Below are positions 31,942 through 42,676 of a stretch of 64,000 bases of DNA, piece after piece. The position numbers and the translations under genes are program-made. The notes beneath the pieces were generated by a model. It was not told the DNA's origin. It saw only the letters and a program-made list of their open reading frames with translations, and searched no databases. The DNA is taken from positions 3,720,001 through 3,784,000 of the forward strand of contig NZ_CP116256.1 of NCBI RefSeq assembly GCF_027947575.1, written 5' to 3'. Each line of letters opens with the position of its first letter. Positions within the stretch are counted from its first letter, which is position 1. The DNA comes from Streptomyces rubrogriseus (GTDB lineage: Bacteria > Actinomycetota > Actinomycetes > Streptomycetales > Streptomycetaceae).

Positions 31942-33102
31942 ATGCCCCACACCGAGAAGTCGATGGACGCCCTGCGCCGCAGCGGCGACGAACTGGCCGA
32001 CGCGGTCGTCGCCACCCTGTTCGAGCGCGGCGAGGTCGGCACGTTCAACTCACTGATGCGCTACGTCTCCACCACCGGCCAGGACCTCCCGGACGGCCTC
32101 CCCGGCGTCGCCCGGGAGTACCTGCGGGTGACCGGCACCCCGCCCGACTGGGTGGACTGGGCCGAGATGGAGCGGGCCCGCCTGTTCTTCATCGACAACA
32201 ACGTGCACATCTCCACCGCACTGTCTTTCGCGTCGATGCCCGCCTGCTACCTGGTCCCGCACGTGGCCCGGTTGCTGTCGGCCACCCACGGCCTGAACTA
32301 TCCCTCCAAACGCATGGCGGAGACCGGCCAGTTCACCGTCTACCTCATGCGGCCCGACGCCTTCGAGTCCGGCGGACGCTTCATCCCGGCCGCCCAGAAG
32401 GTACGCCTGCTGCACGCCGCCATCCGCCACCACCTGAAGCGGGAGGACCGCTGGGACACCGACACCCTCGGCGTCCCCATCTGCCAGGAGGACATGATCG
32501 GCGGGCAGATGTTCTTCTCCCTGCTCGTCCTGGACAGCCTGCACCGACTCGGCATCCACATGTCCGCCGAGGGCGCGGACGCCTACTACTACGCCTGGCG
32601 CGTCGTCGGCGCCATGCTCGGCGTCGACCAGACGGCCGTCCCCGCCACGCTCGACGAGGCACGCCGGTTCCTCGACCTGTACATGCTGCGTCACATGGGC
32701 CCCTCCGAGGAGGGCGCCCACCTGACGAGGCAACTGATCGACCTCTACGAGGAAGTCGTCCCCGGCACCCTCTTCGACCCGGTCGTCTCCGCGTTGATCC
32801 GCCACCTCGTCGGCGACACGTGCGCCGACTGGCTGGACGTGCCCCGCACCACCTGGGACACCCTGGTCAAGGCCGCCCCGCACCTCCTCGGCGTCCTGGA
32901 GACGATCGAGGACCGCTCACCGCTGGGCGCGTGGGCCCTGGACCGGCTCGGCCACCTCACCACGGCCCTCGAACTGTCCTCCCTCACCCGCGGACGCGTC
33001 ATGCACTACGCCATCCCCGAGCAGCTGAGGAAGGAGTACGGCGTCTCCGGCGCCGCCGCCCGCACCCGCCGCTGGACCCCGCCGCCCCCGACCGTCTCCT
33101 GA
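31942..33102 (+). CDS. DUF2236 oxygenase (MpaB / latex-clearing protein family)
   Basis: 386 residues of the DUF2236 (oxygenase MpaB/Lcp) family, heme-b proteins that cleave isoprenoid double bonds in rubber (Lcp) or a farnesyl chain (MpaB in mycophenolate biosynthesis). Visible are an Arg in the FTVYLMRPDAF block, IRHHLKREDRW, and a helix CQEDMIGGQMFFSLLVLDSL followed by AYYYAWRVVGAMLGV; all-helical throughout. It lacks a clear signal peptide, so a cytoplasmic or membrane-surface enzyme is expected, unlike secreted Lcp. ATG has GAGGAG upstream. As fourth gene of a prenyl-synthase operon, oxidative cleavage of the chain made by those enzymes is a natural hypothesis, not proven. Confidence 0.82.
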   Translation: MPHTEKSMDALRRSGDELADAVVATLFERGEVGTFNSLMRYVSTTGQDLPDGLPGVAREYLRVTGTPPDWVDWAEMERARLFFIDNNVHISTALSFASMPACYLVPHVARLLSATHGLNYPSKRMAETGQFTVYLMRPDAFESGGRFIPAAQKVRLLHAAIRHHLKREDRWDTDTLGVPICQEDMIGGQMFFSLLVLDSLHRLGIHMSAEGADAYYYAWRVVGAMLGVDQTAVPATLDEARRFLDLYMLRHMGPSEEGAHLTRQLIDLYEEVVPGTLFDPVVSALIRHLVGDTCADWLDVPRTTWDTLVKAAPHLLGVLETIEDRSPLGAWALDRLGHLTTALELSSLTRGRVMHYAIPEQLRKEYGVSGAAARTRRWTPPPPTVS

Positions 33103-33223
33103 GCCTCCGCACCTGCCGCACCCGCCGGTCCGCCGGCACCGCCGAATGTCAGTGGGGCCTCGTACGGTGTGATCAGTGGAACCCGCGGAACACGCCGCGG
33201 GACCGACCGGGGAGAGGTCTGCC

Positions 33224-34657
33224 ATGTCGAGGACGTACCTGGAGCTGTCGCAGGACGACGGGAGCGCGCACAAGTTCTACGAAGTCACCGTCCAGGGGCA
33301 GGTCGTGACGGTGCGCTACGGCCGGATCGGCGCGGCAGGACAGACCCAGACGTCGACCTTCCCCACCGCCCAGAAGGCCGAGGCGGCGGCCGCCAAGAAG
33401 ATAGGCGAGAAGGTGCGCAAGGGCTACGAGGCCGCCGTGCAGGGACAGCGTGCGCCCCGCGCGGTCACCCGTCGGCAGGTGTCCTCCGCGCCGTCCACCG
33501 CCCGCGCGGTCGCACCGGTCCTGTGGCGGTTCCGCACCGGCTCCGCGGCCTTCGGCATCCACATCGACGAGGACCGGTGCTGGGTGGGCAACCAGGCGGG
33601 CGACGTCTACACCCTCGCCCACGGCGGCGAGGTCCTCGCCCGCTACCAGCTGCCGGACGGTGTCAAGTGCCTGGTCGCCGACGACTTCTGGATCTACGCC
33701 GGCTGCGACGACGGCCGGGTCTACGACCTGTCGTCCAAACTGCCGTTCGCCGCCTACGACATCGCGGCCGACGTGGACATCTTCTGGCTCGACATCCACG
33801 AGGGCGTGCTGAACGTCGCGGACCGCGCCGGACGGCTCACCGTGATCGACCACGAGGACGAACACCAGTGGTCCCGCGGCGGACGCGGTGAGCACGCCTG
33901 GATGGTGCGCGCCGACGACCGGGCCGTCTACCACGGGCACACCCGCGGCGTGACCGCCCACTCCCCGGACGGAGGCACCGAGTTGTGGCACACGCCCACC
34001 CAGGGAGCCGTGCTCTTCGGCTGGCAGGAGGACGACGCGGTCTACGCGGGAACGGCGCGGCACACGGTCCAGCGGCTGTCCAAGACCACCGGTGGCATCG
34101 AGGCGACGTACCACTGCGACAGCCCGGTGTACTCGTGCGCCACCTCTCCCGGCGGCCGGTTCGTCTTCGCCGGCGACTCCGCCTCCTCGGTGTACTGCTT
34201 CGACCGGGACGGCACCCGGTTGTGGAAGCTGGGCACGGGCGGCGGCTCCGCCCTGTCCATGCAGTACCGCGACGAGCGGCTGTTCCTCGTCACCACCGAC
34301 GGCTCCCTGGTGTGCGTGGACGCGAGCGAGGCGGCGGTCACGGCGGCGCAGCAGGGCTCGGTGCCCGTCGCCCGGGACGTGAAGCTCGCCGCCACCCTGC
34401 CGACGTACGCGCCCGCCACCGCCGCCACCGCCGTCACGACCGTGACCGCGGCGCCCGCGGGCTCCGTCGTGGTCGAATGCGTCCAGGAGCACGGCCGTAC
34501 CCGGATCCATGTGGTGACGGAAGGGTACGACCGATCGTGGAACGTCCAGTTCCCGAGGGCGATCCGGGAGCCGGGCGCGCGCTACGTGGTCGACGCGCTG
34601 CACGCCGCGTCGGGCGGCTTCTACCGGGTGCGCGGTGACATCAGGCGCCTGCGGTGA
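33224..34657 (+). CDS. WGR-domain beta-propeller protein
   Basis: 477 residues. The first about 75 form a WGR domain (SRTYLELSQDDGSAHKFYEV, VRYGRIGAAGQTQTSTFPTA; here the core triplet is YGR-like). Such domains occur in PARPs and MolR and can bind nucleic acid. After a short basic linker (RAVTRRQVSSA), residues about 110-410 are repeated beta-strand units in the PQQ/WD40-like propeller style (DEDRCWVGNQAGDVYTLAHG, IYAGCDDGRVYDL). ATG 33224 has GGGGAGAGG upstream. No secretion signal, so an intracellular sensor or scaffold is likely. It sits after the isoprenoid cassette and before a convergent TerC-like gene. Confidence 0.85.
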   Translation: MSRTYLELSQDDGSAHKFYEVTVQGQVVTVRYGRIGAAGQTQTSTFPTAQKAEAAAAKKIGEKVRKGYEAAVQGQRAPRAVTRRQVSSAPSTARAVAPVLWRFRTGSAAFGIHIDEDRCWVGNQAGDVYTLAHGGEVLARYQLPDGVKCLVADDFWIYAGCDDGRVYDLSSKLPFAAYDIAADVDIFWLDIHEGVLNVADRAGRLTVIDHEDEHQWSRGGRGEHAWMVRADDRAVYHGHTRGVTAHSPDGGTELWHTPTQGAVLFGWQEDDAVYAGTARHTVQRLSKTTGGIEATYHCDSPVYSCATSPGGRFVFAGDSASSVYCFDRDGTRLWKLGTGGGSALSMQYRDERLFLVTTDGSLVCVDASEAAVTAAQQGSVPVARDVKLAATLPTYAPATAATAVTTVTAAPAGSVVVECVQEHGRTRIHVVTEGYDRSWNVQFPRAIREPGARYVVDALHAASGGFYRVRGDIRRLR

Positions 34658-34669
34658 CGGCGCAGGGCC

Positions 34670-34687
34670 GCCCCGGGCGATCGGGGC
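34670..34687. terminator. Weak hairpin between WGR and DUF475 genes
   Basis: GCCCCG and CGGGGC arms around a 6-base loop in a 36-base convergent gap. Short but GC-only; may terminate one or both genes. Confidence 0.35.
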
Positions 34688-34693
34688 TACCCG

Positions 34694-35794
34694 TCATGAG
34701 GCGTCGCTCAGCGCGCGGTTGCGGCGCACCGAGGACCAGAAGGAGGCGCCGATGAGCACGACGCCGACGAGGCCGGTGACGATCTCGTTGATCTCGTACT
34801 GGATGGTGACGAGGAGGATCAGCGACAGGGCGCCGATGGCGTAGTGGGCGCCGTGCTCCAGGTAGACGTAGTCGTCGAGGGTGCCCTGGCGCACCAGGTA
34901 GACGGTCAGGGACCGGACGTACATGGCGCCGATGCCGAGGCCGAGGGCCATCAGGACGATGTCGTTGGTGATGGCGAAGGCGCCGATGACGCCGTCGAAG
35001 GAGAAGGACGCGTCCAGGACCTCCAGGTAGAGGAACATGAAGAACGCCGCCTTGCCCGCCAGCTTGACGGGGGACCCGGGCCGCCCCGCCCGTTCCGCCG
35101 TCTCCTCCGCCGCCTGTTCGCGCTCCTCCTCGTCCTCGAGGCGTTGCTCGAAGAAGCCGGAGAGACCGCCCACGACCATGTACGTGATCAGACCGGCGAC
35201 GCCCGCGAGCAGGACCGTCTCCGCCTTGTCGGCGTGCGTGCCGCCGTGCTGGTGGGCGTGGGCGCCGAAGGTGGTCGCGGAGACGAGCAGCACGATCAGG
35301 GCGATGCAGACCGACAGCATGTCGATCCTGCCGAGCTTGGCCAGCGGACGCTCCAGCCAGGCCAGCCACTTGATGTCCCGGTCCTCGAAGATGAAGTCGA
35401 GGAAGATCATCAGAAGGAACATGCCACCGAAGGCCGCGATCGACGGATGGGCGTCCGTCACCAGCTCCTGATAGCGGTCCTTGTCGGTCAGCGCCAGGTG
35501 CACCGCGCTCCAGGGGCTCAGCCGGGCACTGACCGCCACGATCACCACCGGGAAGACCAGCCGCATCCCGAACACCGCGATCACGATGCCCACGGTGAGG
35601 AAGATCCGCTGCCAGAAGGCGTTCATCTTCTTCAGGATCCCGGCGTTGATCACCGCGTTGTCGAAGGACAGCGAGACCTCCAGGACGGACAGGATCGCCA
35701 CGATACCGAGGGCGGTCCAGCCGTCGTAGAGCACGCCCGCGGCCAGGCCCAGGGCCGTGACGGCGAAAGCCCAGCGGAACGTCTTCACAAGCAC
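34694..35794 (-). CDS. DUF475/TerC-like integral membrane protein
   Basis: 366 residues with about 7-8 membrane spans. The start contains span 1-2 LSVLEVSLSFDNAVINAGIL and a later span has SFSFDGVIGAFAITND: paired SFDN and SFDG acidic motifs inside membranes are the TerC/DUF475 signature for metal ion (Mn/Ca) handling. An acidic hydrophilic loop (RLEDEEEREQAAEETAERAGRPG) separates the halves, and a His-rich loop (AHAHQHGGTHAD) could bind metal. GTG at 35794, or GTG 35788 just after, starts it. TerC-like and TerD domains co-occur in stress systems, and a TerD fusion lies 5.5 kb to the left. Confidence 0.88.
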   Translation of the reverse strand: MLVKTFRWAFAVTALGLAAGVLYDGWTALGIVAILSVLEVSLSFDNAVINAGILKKMNAFWQRIFLTVGIVIAVFGMRLVFPVVIVAVSARLSPWSAVHLALTDKDRYQELVTDAHPSIAAFGGMFLLMIFLDFIFEDRDIKWLAWLERPLAKLGRIDMLSVCIALIVLLVSATTFGAHAHQHGGTHADKAETVLLAGVAGLITYMVVGGLSGFFEQRLEDEEEREQAAEETAERAGRPGSPVKLAGKAAFFMFLYLEVLDASFSFDGVIGAFAITNDIVLMALGLGIGAMYVRSLTVYLVRQGTLDDYVYLEHGAHYAIGALSLILLVTIQYEINEIVTGLVGVVLIGASFWSSVRRNRALSDAS

Positions 35795-35878
35795 CGGCCA
35801 CTCATTCCTGTCGTCGTGCCGTACGGGGCGGCATCACCTGCCAGTGCCCGCCACGCACGTTGTTTACCACGCTGGAGT

Positions 35879-35902
35879 CGTTCGTTTCCTTGAGCCGTTC
35901 GT
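35879..35902 (+). promoter_or_regulatory. Direct repeat upstream of furA, candidate regulatory element
   Basis: Two copies of CGTTCGT, starts 17 bases apart, ending about 25 bases upstream of the furA ATG, in the AT-richer stretch that should hold the promoter. FurA is known to repress its own operon, but I cannot match this to a published motif, so it is only a candidate. Confidence 0.25.
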
Positions 35903-35926
35903 GTCCCAGGGAGTAGGTTCGCCGCC

Positions 35927-38634
<2,708 letters not shown>

Positions 38635-38641
38635 TCCACCC

Positions 38642-38671
38642 CGCCCCGCCCGGGACGCCCCGGGCGGGGCG
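38642..38671. terminator. katG terminator
   Basis: A 13-base stem (CGCCCCGCCCGGG and complement) with a 4-base loop, starting 8 bases after the katG stop and followed by GAAAT. Confidence 0.85.
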
Positions 38672-38714
38672 AAATCCGGTGGCCGCACGCGGTGCACGGT
38701 GCTGGGATGGTCCG

Positions 38715-39707
38715 ATGCTCAGTGACACGCCGGTGACCGTGGACCGGGGGCGGTACCACGACACCGTCACCCCCTGGGAGGAACCGGCCTGGCGTGCCGA
38801 GGCCATCGGCTGGATCGAGGCCCGGCTGGCCGCCCACGGCCTGCGGCCGACGGGGCGGTGGCGGGTGCGGCTGCGGCCGTGGTCCGTCCTGCTGCGGCTG
38901 TGCGTCGGGGGAGACGCCGCCGTCTGGTTCAAGGCCGGCCCGCCGGCCGGCGCCTTCGAGGGGGCGCTGACCGCCTCGCTGGCCCGCTGGGTCCCCGGGC
39001 ACGTACTGGAGCCGCTGGCGGTGGACGCCACCCGGGGCTGGTCGCTGCTGCCCGACGGGGGGCCGCTGTTGCGGGACGTGCTCGCCCGCGAACCGGTAGG
39101 ACCCGGCGACTGGGAGCAACTCCTGCGCCAGTACGCGGCCATGCAGCACGCCCTCACCTCGCGCGCGAGTGAGATCGAACGCCTGGGCGTGCCCGCCGTG
39201 CCCGCCGGTGCGGCGGCCGGCGTCCTGGACCGGCTCGACACCGCGCCGCTGTCCGCCCGGGACCGGGCCGCGCTGCGGGAACTGCGCCCCCGCCTGCTGG
39301 ACTGGTGCGCGGAACTCACGGCCCTGGGTGTTCCCGACTCCCTCGACCACGCGGATCTGCACGACGGCCAGGTGTTCCGCCCCGCGCCCGGCAGGTTCAC
39401 CTTCTTCGACTGGGGCGACGCCGTCGTCGCCCAGCCCTTCTCCAGCCTCGCCGTCCCCGCCCGCCGCGCCGCCGAACACTACGGGCCGCAGGTGCTGCCG
39501 CGCCTGCGCGACGCCTACCTCGAACCCTGGACCGGCCAGGGCCGTACGCCCGCGCAGCTGCGGCGCGCGGTGAGCCTCGCCTGGCGGCTCAGCGCCCTCA
39601 ACCGCGCCGCCGCCTACGGCAGGCTCTTCCCCGGCGCGTCCGGCGCCGCGACGGCCGCGGCGGGCGCCCGCTGCCTCCTCGAACTGCTGGACGAACCACC
39701 GTTGTAG
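38715..39707 (+). CDS. Aminoglycoside-phosphotransferase-fold kinase
   Basis: 330 residues. The APH/choline-kinase fold is clear from SLDHADLHDGQVFR (catalytic Asp and Asn-like position) and FTFFDWGDAVVAQPFSSL (the DFD-type Mg motif as DWGD). The upper lobe has AVWFKAGPPAGAFEGALTASLARW with the ATP Lys. Substrate unknown: family members act on antibiotics, homoserine, choline or fructosamine. ATG 38715 has no strong ribosome binding site. Not obviously linked to its neighbours. Confidence 0.85.
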   Translation: MLSDTPVTVDRGRYHDTVTPWEEPAWRAEAIGWIEARLAAHGLRPTGRWRVRLRPWSVLLRLCVGGDAAVWFKAGPPAGAFEGALTASLARWVPGHVLEPLAVDATRGWSLLPDGGPLLRDVLAREPVGPGDWEQLLRQYAAMQHALTSRASEIERLGVPAVPAGAAAGVLDRLDTAPLSARDRAALRELRPRLLDWCAELTALGVPDSLDHADLHDGQVFRPAPGRFTFFDWGDAVVAQPFSSLAVPARRAAEHYGPQVLPRLRDAYLEPWTGQGRTPAQLRRAVSLAWRLSALNRAAAYGRLFPGASGAATAAAGARCLLELLDEPPL

Positions 39708-39778
39708 GGAGGGCTCGTCCGCAGGGCGTCCCCGGCGCTCGGGTGCCGTTGTCAGTGGCGGATGCGAGGCTTCGAGTC

Positions 39779-40045
39779 ATGGATGAGGTGGAGTTCATGC
39801 GCGGCAGGGTCTACGGCGCCGACCACGACGACCCCGGGCCGCGCGCCGGACGCGTCTACGCGCATCTGGTGGGCGGCCCCCTGGACGGACTGCTGCTGGA
39901 CGTCACGGACCTCACGGAACAGGAGCGCGCCCGCGGCGTGACCCTGGCGACGGAGATAGGCCGCTACGGCCCGGGCGGCCGCTCCGCCTACACGCCGAGG
40001 CCGGGCGACGTCCGCCGCTTGGACTGGCGGGGCGACGTGCCCTGA
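39779..40045 (+). CDS. Small conserved hypothetical protein
   Basis: 88 residues, not recognised. No signal or membrane span. Charged N-terminus (DEVEFMRGRVYGADHDDPGPR) then HLVGGPLDGLLLDVTDLT, a pattern seen in small Streptomyces proteins. ATG 39779 has GAGG upstream; ATG 39797 preceded by GAGGTGGAG is an equally good start (82 residues). Its last 58 bases overlap the convergent MerR gene's end. Confidence 0.65.
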   Translation: MDEVEFMRGRVYGADHDDPGPRAGRVYAHLVGGPLDGLLLDVTDLTEQERARGVTLATEIGRYGPGGRSAYTPRPGDVRRLDWRGDVP

Positions 40046-41010
40046 TCCGGCACCACCCCCGTGCCGGCGGTCAGCGCCGCCAGCAGCCAGTCGTGCGCGG
40101 ACCCGGGCGTCGGTTCCGGTCGCGCGCCCGGAGCGGTGGTCACTTCGGCCACCAGCTCCCAGTAGCCGTCCAGCCGGGGGTCGGCCGCGAGCTGCCCGGC
40201 CAGCCGGCGGCGGAAGCCGGGGGTGTCCCGCACCCCGTACGCGCTCGTGTACGAGGCGACGAACGCGTCCAGGGCCTCACCCGGGTGCGGTTCCCGGCCG
40301 CGGCGCAGCTGCACCCCGGCCAGCTCGTACGCCTCCGCGAGCCCCGTGTACAGCAGGGCGGCCCCCCGTGCCCCGGCGGCCCGGTGCGCCTCGGGCTGCG
40401 GCTGGACGGTGCCCGGACGGCACGGGGCGAGGGTGAGGGCGTTGAGGCGGGCGAAGGCCAGGACCTGGGCCGGGGCGGGCTCGTCCGGTGGCTGCGGGAC
40501 CGCCACGTCCAGGAACGCGCCGGCCGAGCGGGCCGGCATCCTCGCCGGAAGCCAGCCCCGCCAGAACCGCACCAGCGGGGCCGTGCTCGGCGGGACGGAC
40601 ACGGCACCGATCAACCGCAGCCGGTCGGCCTGTTCGCCGGGCGGGGCCTCCTGCACCAGCCGCAGCGCGGCCTCGCGCCAGCGCAACGCCCTCAACTCCG
40701 AGCCGACCTCACGCAGCCGGCCCGCCACCGCGGCCTCCAGCGCCCCGCCCTCGCCGCCCGCCGTGCCGTGCGCGTGCCGCTCGTCGAGGATCCGGCGCAC
40801 CTCGGGAACGGCCAGGCCGAGGGCACGCAGCGAACGGATCAGCCGCAGCCGGTCGAGCGCCTCCGGACCGTACCGCCGGTGCCCGCCGGCGCTGCGGGAC
40901 GCCTCCGGCAGCAGCCCCCGGTCCGAGTAGAAACGGACGGTCTTGACCGTGACACCCGCGCCCTCGGCCAGCTCGCCGATGCCGCACAGACCGTCGTTCG
41001 AGGTGAACAC
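39988..41010 (-). CDS. MerR family regulator
   Basis: 340 residues. N-terminal MerR helix-turn-helix (GIGELAEGAGVTVKTVRFYSDRGLLPEASRSAGGHRRYGPEA arranged as HTH plus wing), dimerisation coiled coil to about residue 115, and a long C-terminal domain (about 130-320) of unknown ligand class. GTG start at 41010 has GGGAGG upstream. It is divergent from the tandem hydrolase locus across 91 bases containing a MerR-like dyad, so it probably controls that locus. Its C-terminal end overlaps the small gene on the other strand. Confidence 0.9.
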   Translation of the reverse strand: MFTSNDGLCGIGELAEGAGVTVKTVRFYSDRGLLPEASRSAGGHRRYGPEALDRLRLIRSLRALGLAVPEVRRILDERHAHGTAGGEGGALEAAVAGRLREVGSELRALRWREAALRLVQEAPPGEQADRLRLIGAVSVPPSTAPLVRFWRGWLPARMPARSAGAFLDVAVPQPPDEPAPAQVLAFARLNALTLAPCRPGTVQPQPEAHRAAGARGAALLYTGLAEAYELAGVQLRRGREPHPGEALDAFVASYTSAYGVRDTPGFRRRLAGQLAADPRLDGYWELVAEVTTAPGARPEPTPGSAHDWLLAALTAGTGVVPDQGTSPRQSKRRTSPGLGV

Positions 41011-41012
41011 TT

Positions 41013-41034
41013 GAACCTCCCTCAGGGGGAGTTC
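41013..41034. promoter_or_regulatory. MerR-type dyad operator/promoter spacer
   Basis: Imperfect dyad GAACCTCC...GGAGTTC immediately upstream of the merR start and upstream of the hydrolase locus. MerR regulators bind such dyads in a stretched -35/-10 spacer; TTGAAC at 41011 could be the -35 of the rightward promoter. Confidence 0.5.
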
Positions 41035-41101
41035 CTACCGTACCGGCGACAGCGGGCCGGTGATCGGGCCGGGCCGCGCCGTGGACGGAGGAGAGAAGAC
41101 C

Positions 41102-41919
41102 ATGACCGCGTTCATCCTGGTGTCGGGCATGTTCACCGGCACGCACATCTGGCAGGACACCGCCGCGCGCCTGACCGCCCGGGGCGCCGAGGCACACACG
41201 GTCGCTCTCACCGGTCTCGACGGACCGCGCGCGGCCGCCGCGCCCGGCGTGGACCTGGAGACCCACATCGCGGACGTGCTCGCGGTGATCGACTCGGTGG
41301 GCGCGGCCGGGGACCGGCGGATCGTGCTGGTCGGCCACGACTACGGAATCCACCCGGCGGTCGGCGCCGCCGACCGGCGTGCGGAGCGCGTCGACCGGAT
41401 CGTCCACCTGGACTCGGGTCTGCCGCGGGACGGCGTCCCCGCCCTGGCCGCCGTGCCCGACCAGTCCCTGCGCGAGCGCCTCGCCGGGGCCGACGGGGCC
41501 GACGGGCAGCTGCCGCCCCGGCGCACGAGGAGTGGCCGCGCTGGGGCAGCACCGCGGGCGTACCGGACGCGGCCCTGGACCGGCTCACCGCCCTCGCCGC
41601 GCCGCAGCCGCTGGGGACCCTGCTCCAGCCGCTGCGGCTGACCGGCGCCGTCGACCCGGTGCCCACCACCGGCGTGCTGTGCACCGGCAACGGCACGAGC
41701 ATCGAGCTGGTCCAGATGCTGGTGCGCCTCGGAGATCCCGCGCTGCGCCCCCTGACCGACCCCCGGGTGAGCTTCTTCGAACTCCCCACCGGGCACTGGC
41801 CCATGCTGTCCATGCCCGCCGAGCTGACGGACGTACTGCTGCGGGCCGCGGCGGGCGAGGGACACCGGCTGGAGCCGGTCGACGACACCGCGGGGCCCGG
41901 CCACCTGCGGCCGTTCCTG
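41102..41919 (+). pseudogene. Alpha/beta hydrolase with a frameshift
   Basis: An alpha/beta hydrolase that needs two frames to read through. Frame 1 from ATG 41102: FILVSGMFTGTHIWQDTAARL, VALTGLDGPRAAA, LVGHDYGIHPAVGAADRRAERVDRIVHLD; here the nucleophile elbow is GHDYG (Asp, as in epoxide hydrolases and dehalogenases). Near 41510-41523, in GCCGCCCCG, it must shift by -1 (equivalent to one missing base) to continue EEWPRWGSTAGVPDAALDRLTALAAPQPLGTLL and FFELPTGHWPMLS, which holds the catalytic His. Unshifted, the frame stops at 41641. After the shift there is no stop before the next hydrolase domain. A sequencing error in a GC run or a real lesion are both possible. Confidence 0.7.
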
Positions 41920-42624
41920 ATGGACGTGCCCGACGTCCCGAGGGAGCGGCACGGGAACGTCGACCTCTACCTGCCCGACGCCGAGGAACCGCGGCCCGCC
42001 GTGGTGCTCGTGCACGGCGGGCCGGTCCCCGCCGACGCCCGGCCCACCCCGCGGGACTGGCCCGGGCTGACGGGGTACGCGCGCTGCGTGGCGGGGGACG
42101 GAGCCGTGGGCGTGCTCCTCGACCACCGCCTGCACGACCTCGGCGACTTCGAGCGTGCCGCCGCGGACGTGGCCGCCGCCGTCGAGGCGGTGCGGGCCGA
42201 TCCACGGGTGGACGGGGACCGGGTCGCGCTGTGGTTCTTCTCCGGCGGCGGCCTGATCGCCGCCGACTGGCTGGACGCCCCGCCGACCTGGCTGCGCTGC
42301 CTGGCGGCCACCTACCCCGTCCTGGCGCCGCTGCCGAACTGGGGACTGTCCGAATCCCGCTTCCGACCGGTGCGCGCCGTGGCGAACGCCGGTGCCCTGC
42401 CCGTCGTCCTCACCCGGGTGGGACGGGAGATGCCCGAGATCGCCGCCACCGTGGAGGAGTTCCTGGCCGCGGCCAAGGACTGCGGGGCCGACGTGGAGGT
42501 GGTCGACGTGCCGCACGGCCACCACGGTTTCGAGACCATCGACTTGACCGACGAGTCGCGCACGGCGGTGCGGCACGCGCTGCGCACGGTGCTGGACCAC
42601 GTCTTCGGCGGGCACGCACGATGA
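41920..42624 (+). CDS. Dienelactone-hydrolase-like alpha/beta hydrolase
   Basis: 234 residues counted from ATG 41920: VVLVHGG oxyanion loop, a central strand plus elbow LWFFSGGG (nucleophile Ser), VVLTRVG, and HGHHGFETIDL with the catalytic His. It is in the same frame as the end of the preceding hydrolase, with no stop between (about 0.8 kb open), so it may be the second domain of a two-hydrolase fusion protein or a separate gene with its own poor start (no ribosome binding site). Substrate unknown; carboxylic or lactone esters are typical of the fold. Followed by a sulfite-oxidase-like gene after 52 bases. Confidence 0.75.
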   Translation: MDVPDVPRERHGNVDLYLPDAEEPRPAVVLVHGGPVPADARPTPRDWPGLTGYARCVAGDGAVGVLLDHRLHDLGDFERAAADVAAAVEAVRADPRVDGDRVALWFFSGGGLIAADWLDAPPTWLRCLAATYPVLAPLPNWGLSESRFRPVRAVANAGALPVVLTRVGREMPEIAATVEEFLAAAKDCGADVEVVDVPHGHHGFETIDLTDESRTAVRHALRTVLDHVFGGHAR

Positions 42625-42676
42625 CGGTGGGCGGCGCCCCACCAATCCGGCCTCCGTCCGGTGTCGGATTACCCGC

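Noticed and set aside
29393..33102. Isoprenoid cassette as a terpene cyclase cluster (geosmin or carotenoid type).
   Set aside because: No cyclase, phytoene synthase or desaturase motif is present; the fourth gene is a DUF2236 oxygenase.
39779..40045. The small gene overlapping the MerR gene end as a spurious frame.
   Set aside because: It was kept as a gene because it has a proper start context and coding bias, but the 58-base convergent overlap makes it less certain.
41502..41530. Programmed -1 frameshifting in the hydrolase locus.
   Set aside because: No X-XXY-YYZ slippery heptamer or stable downstream structure was evident; a lesion or sequencing error is simpler.
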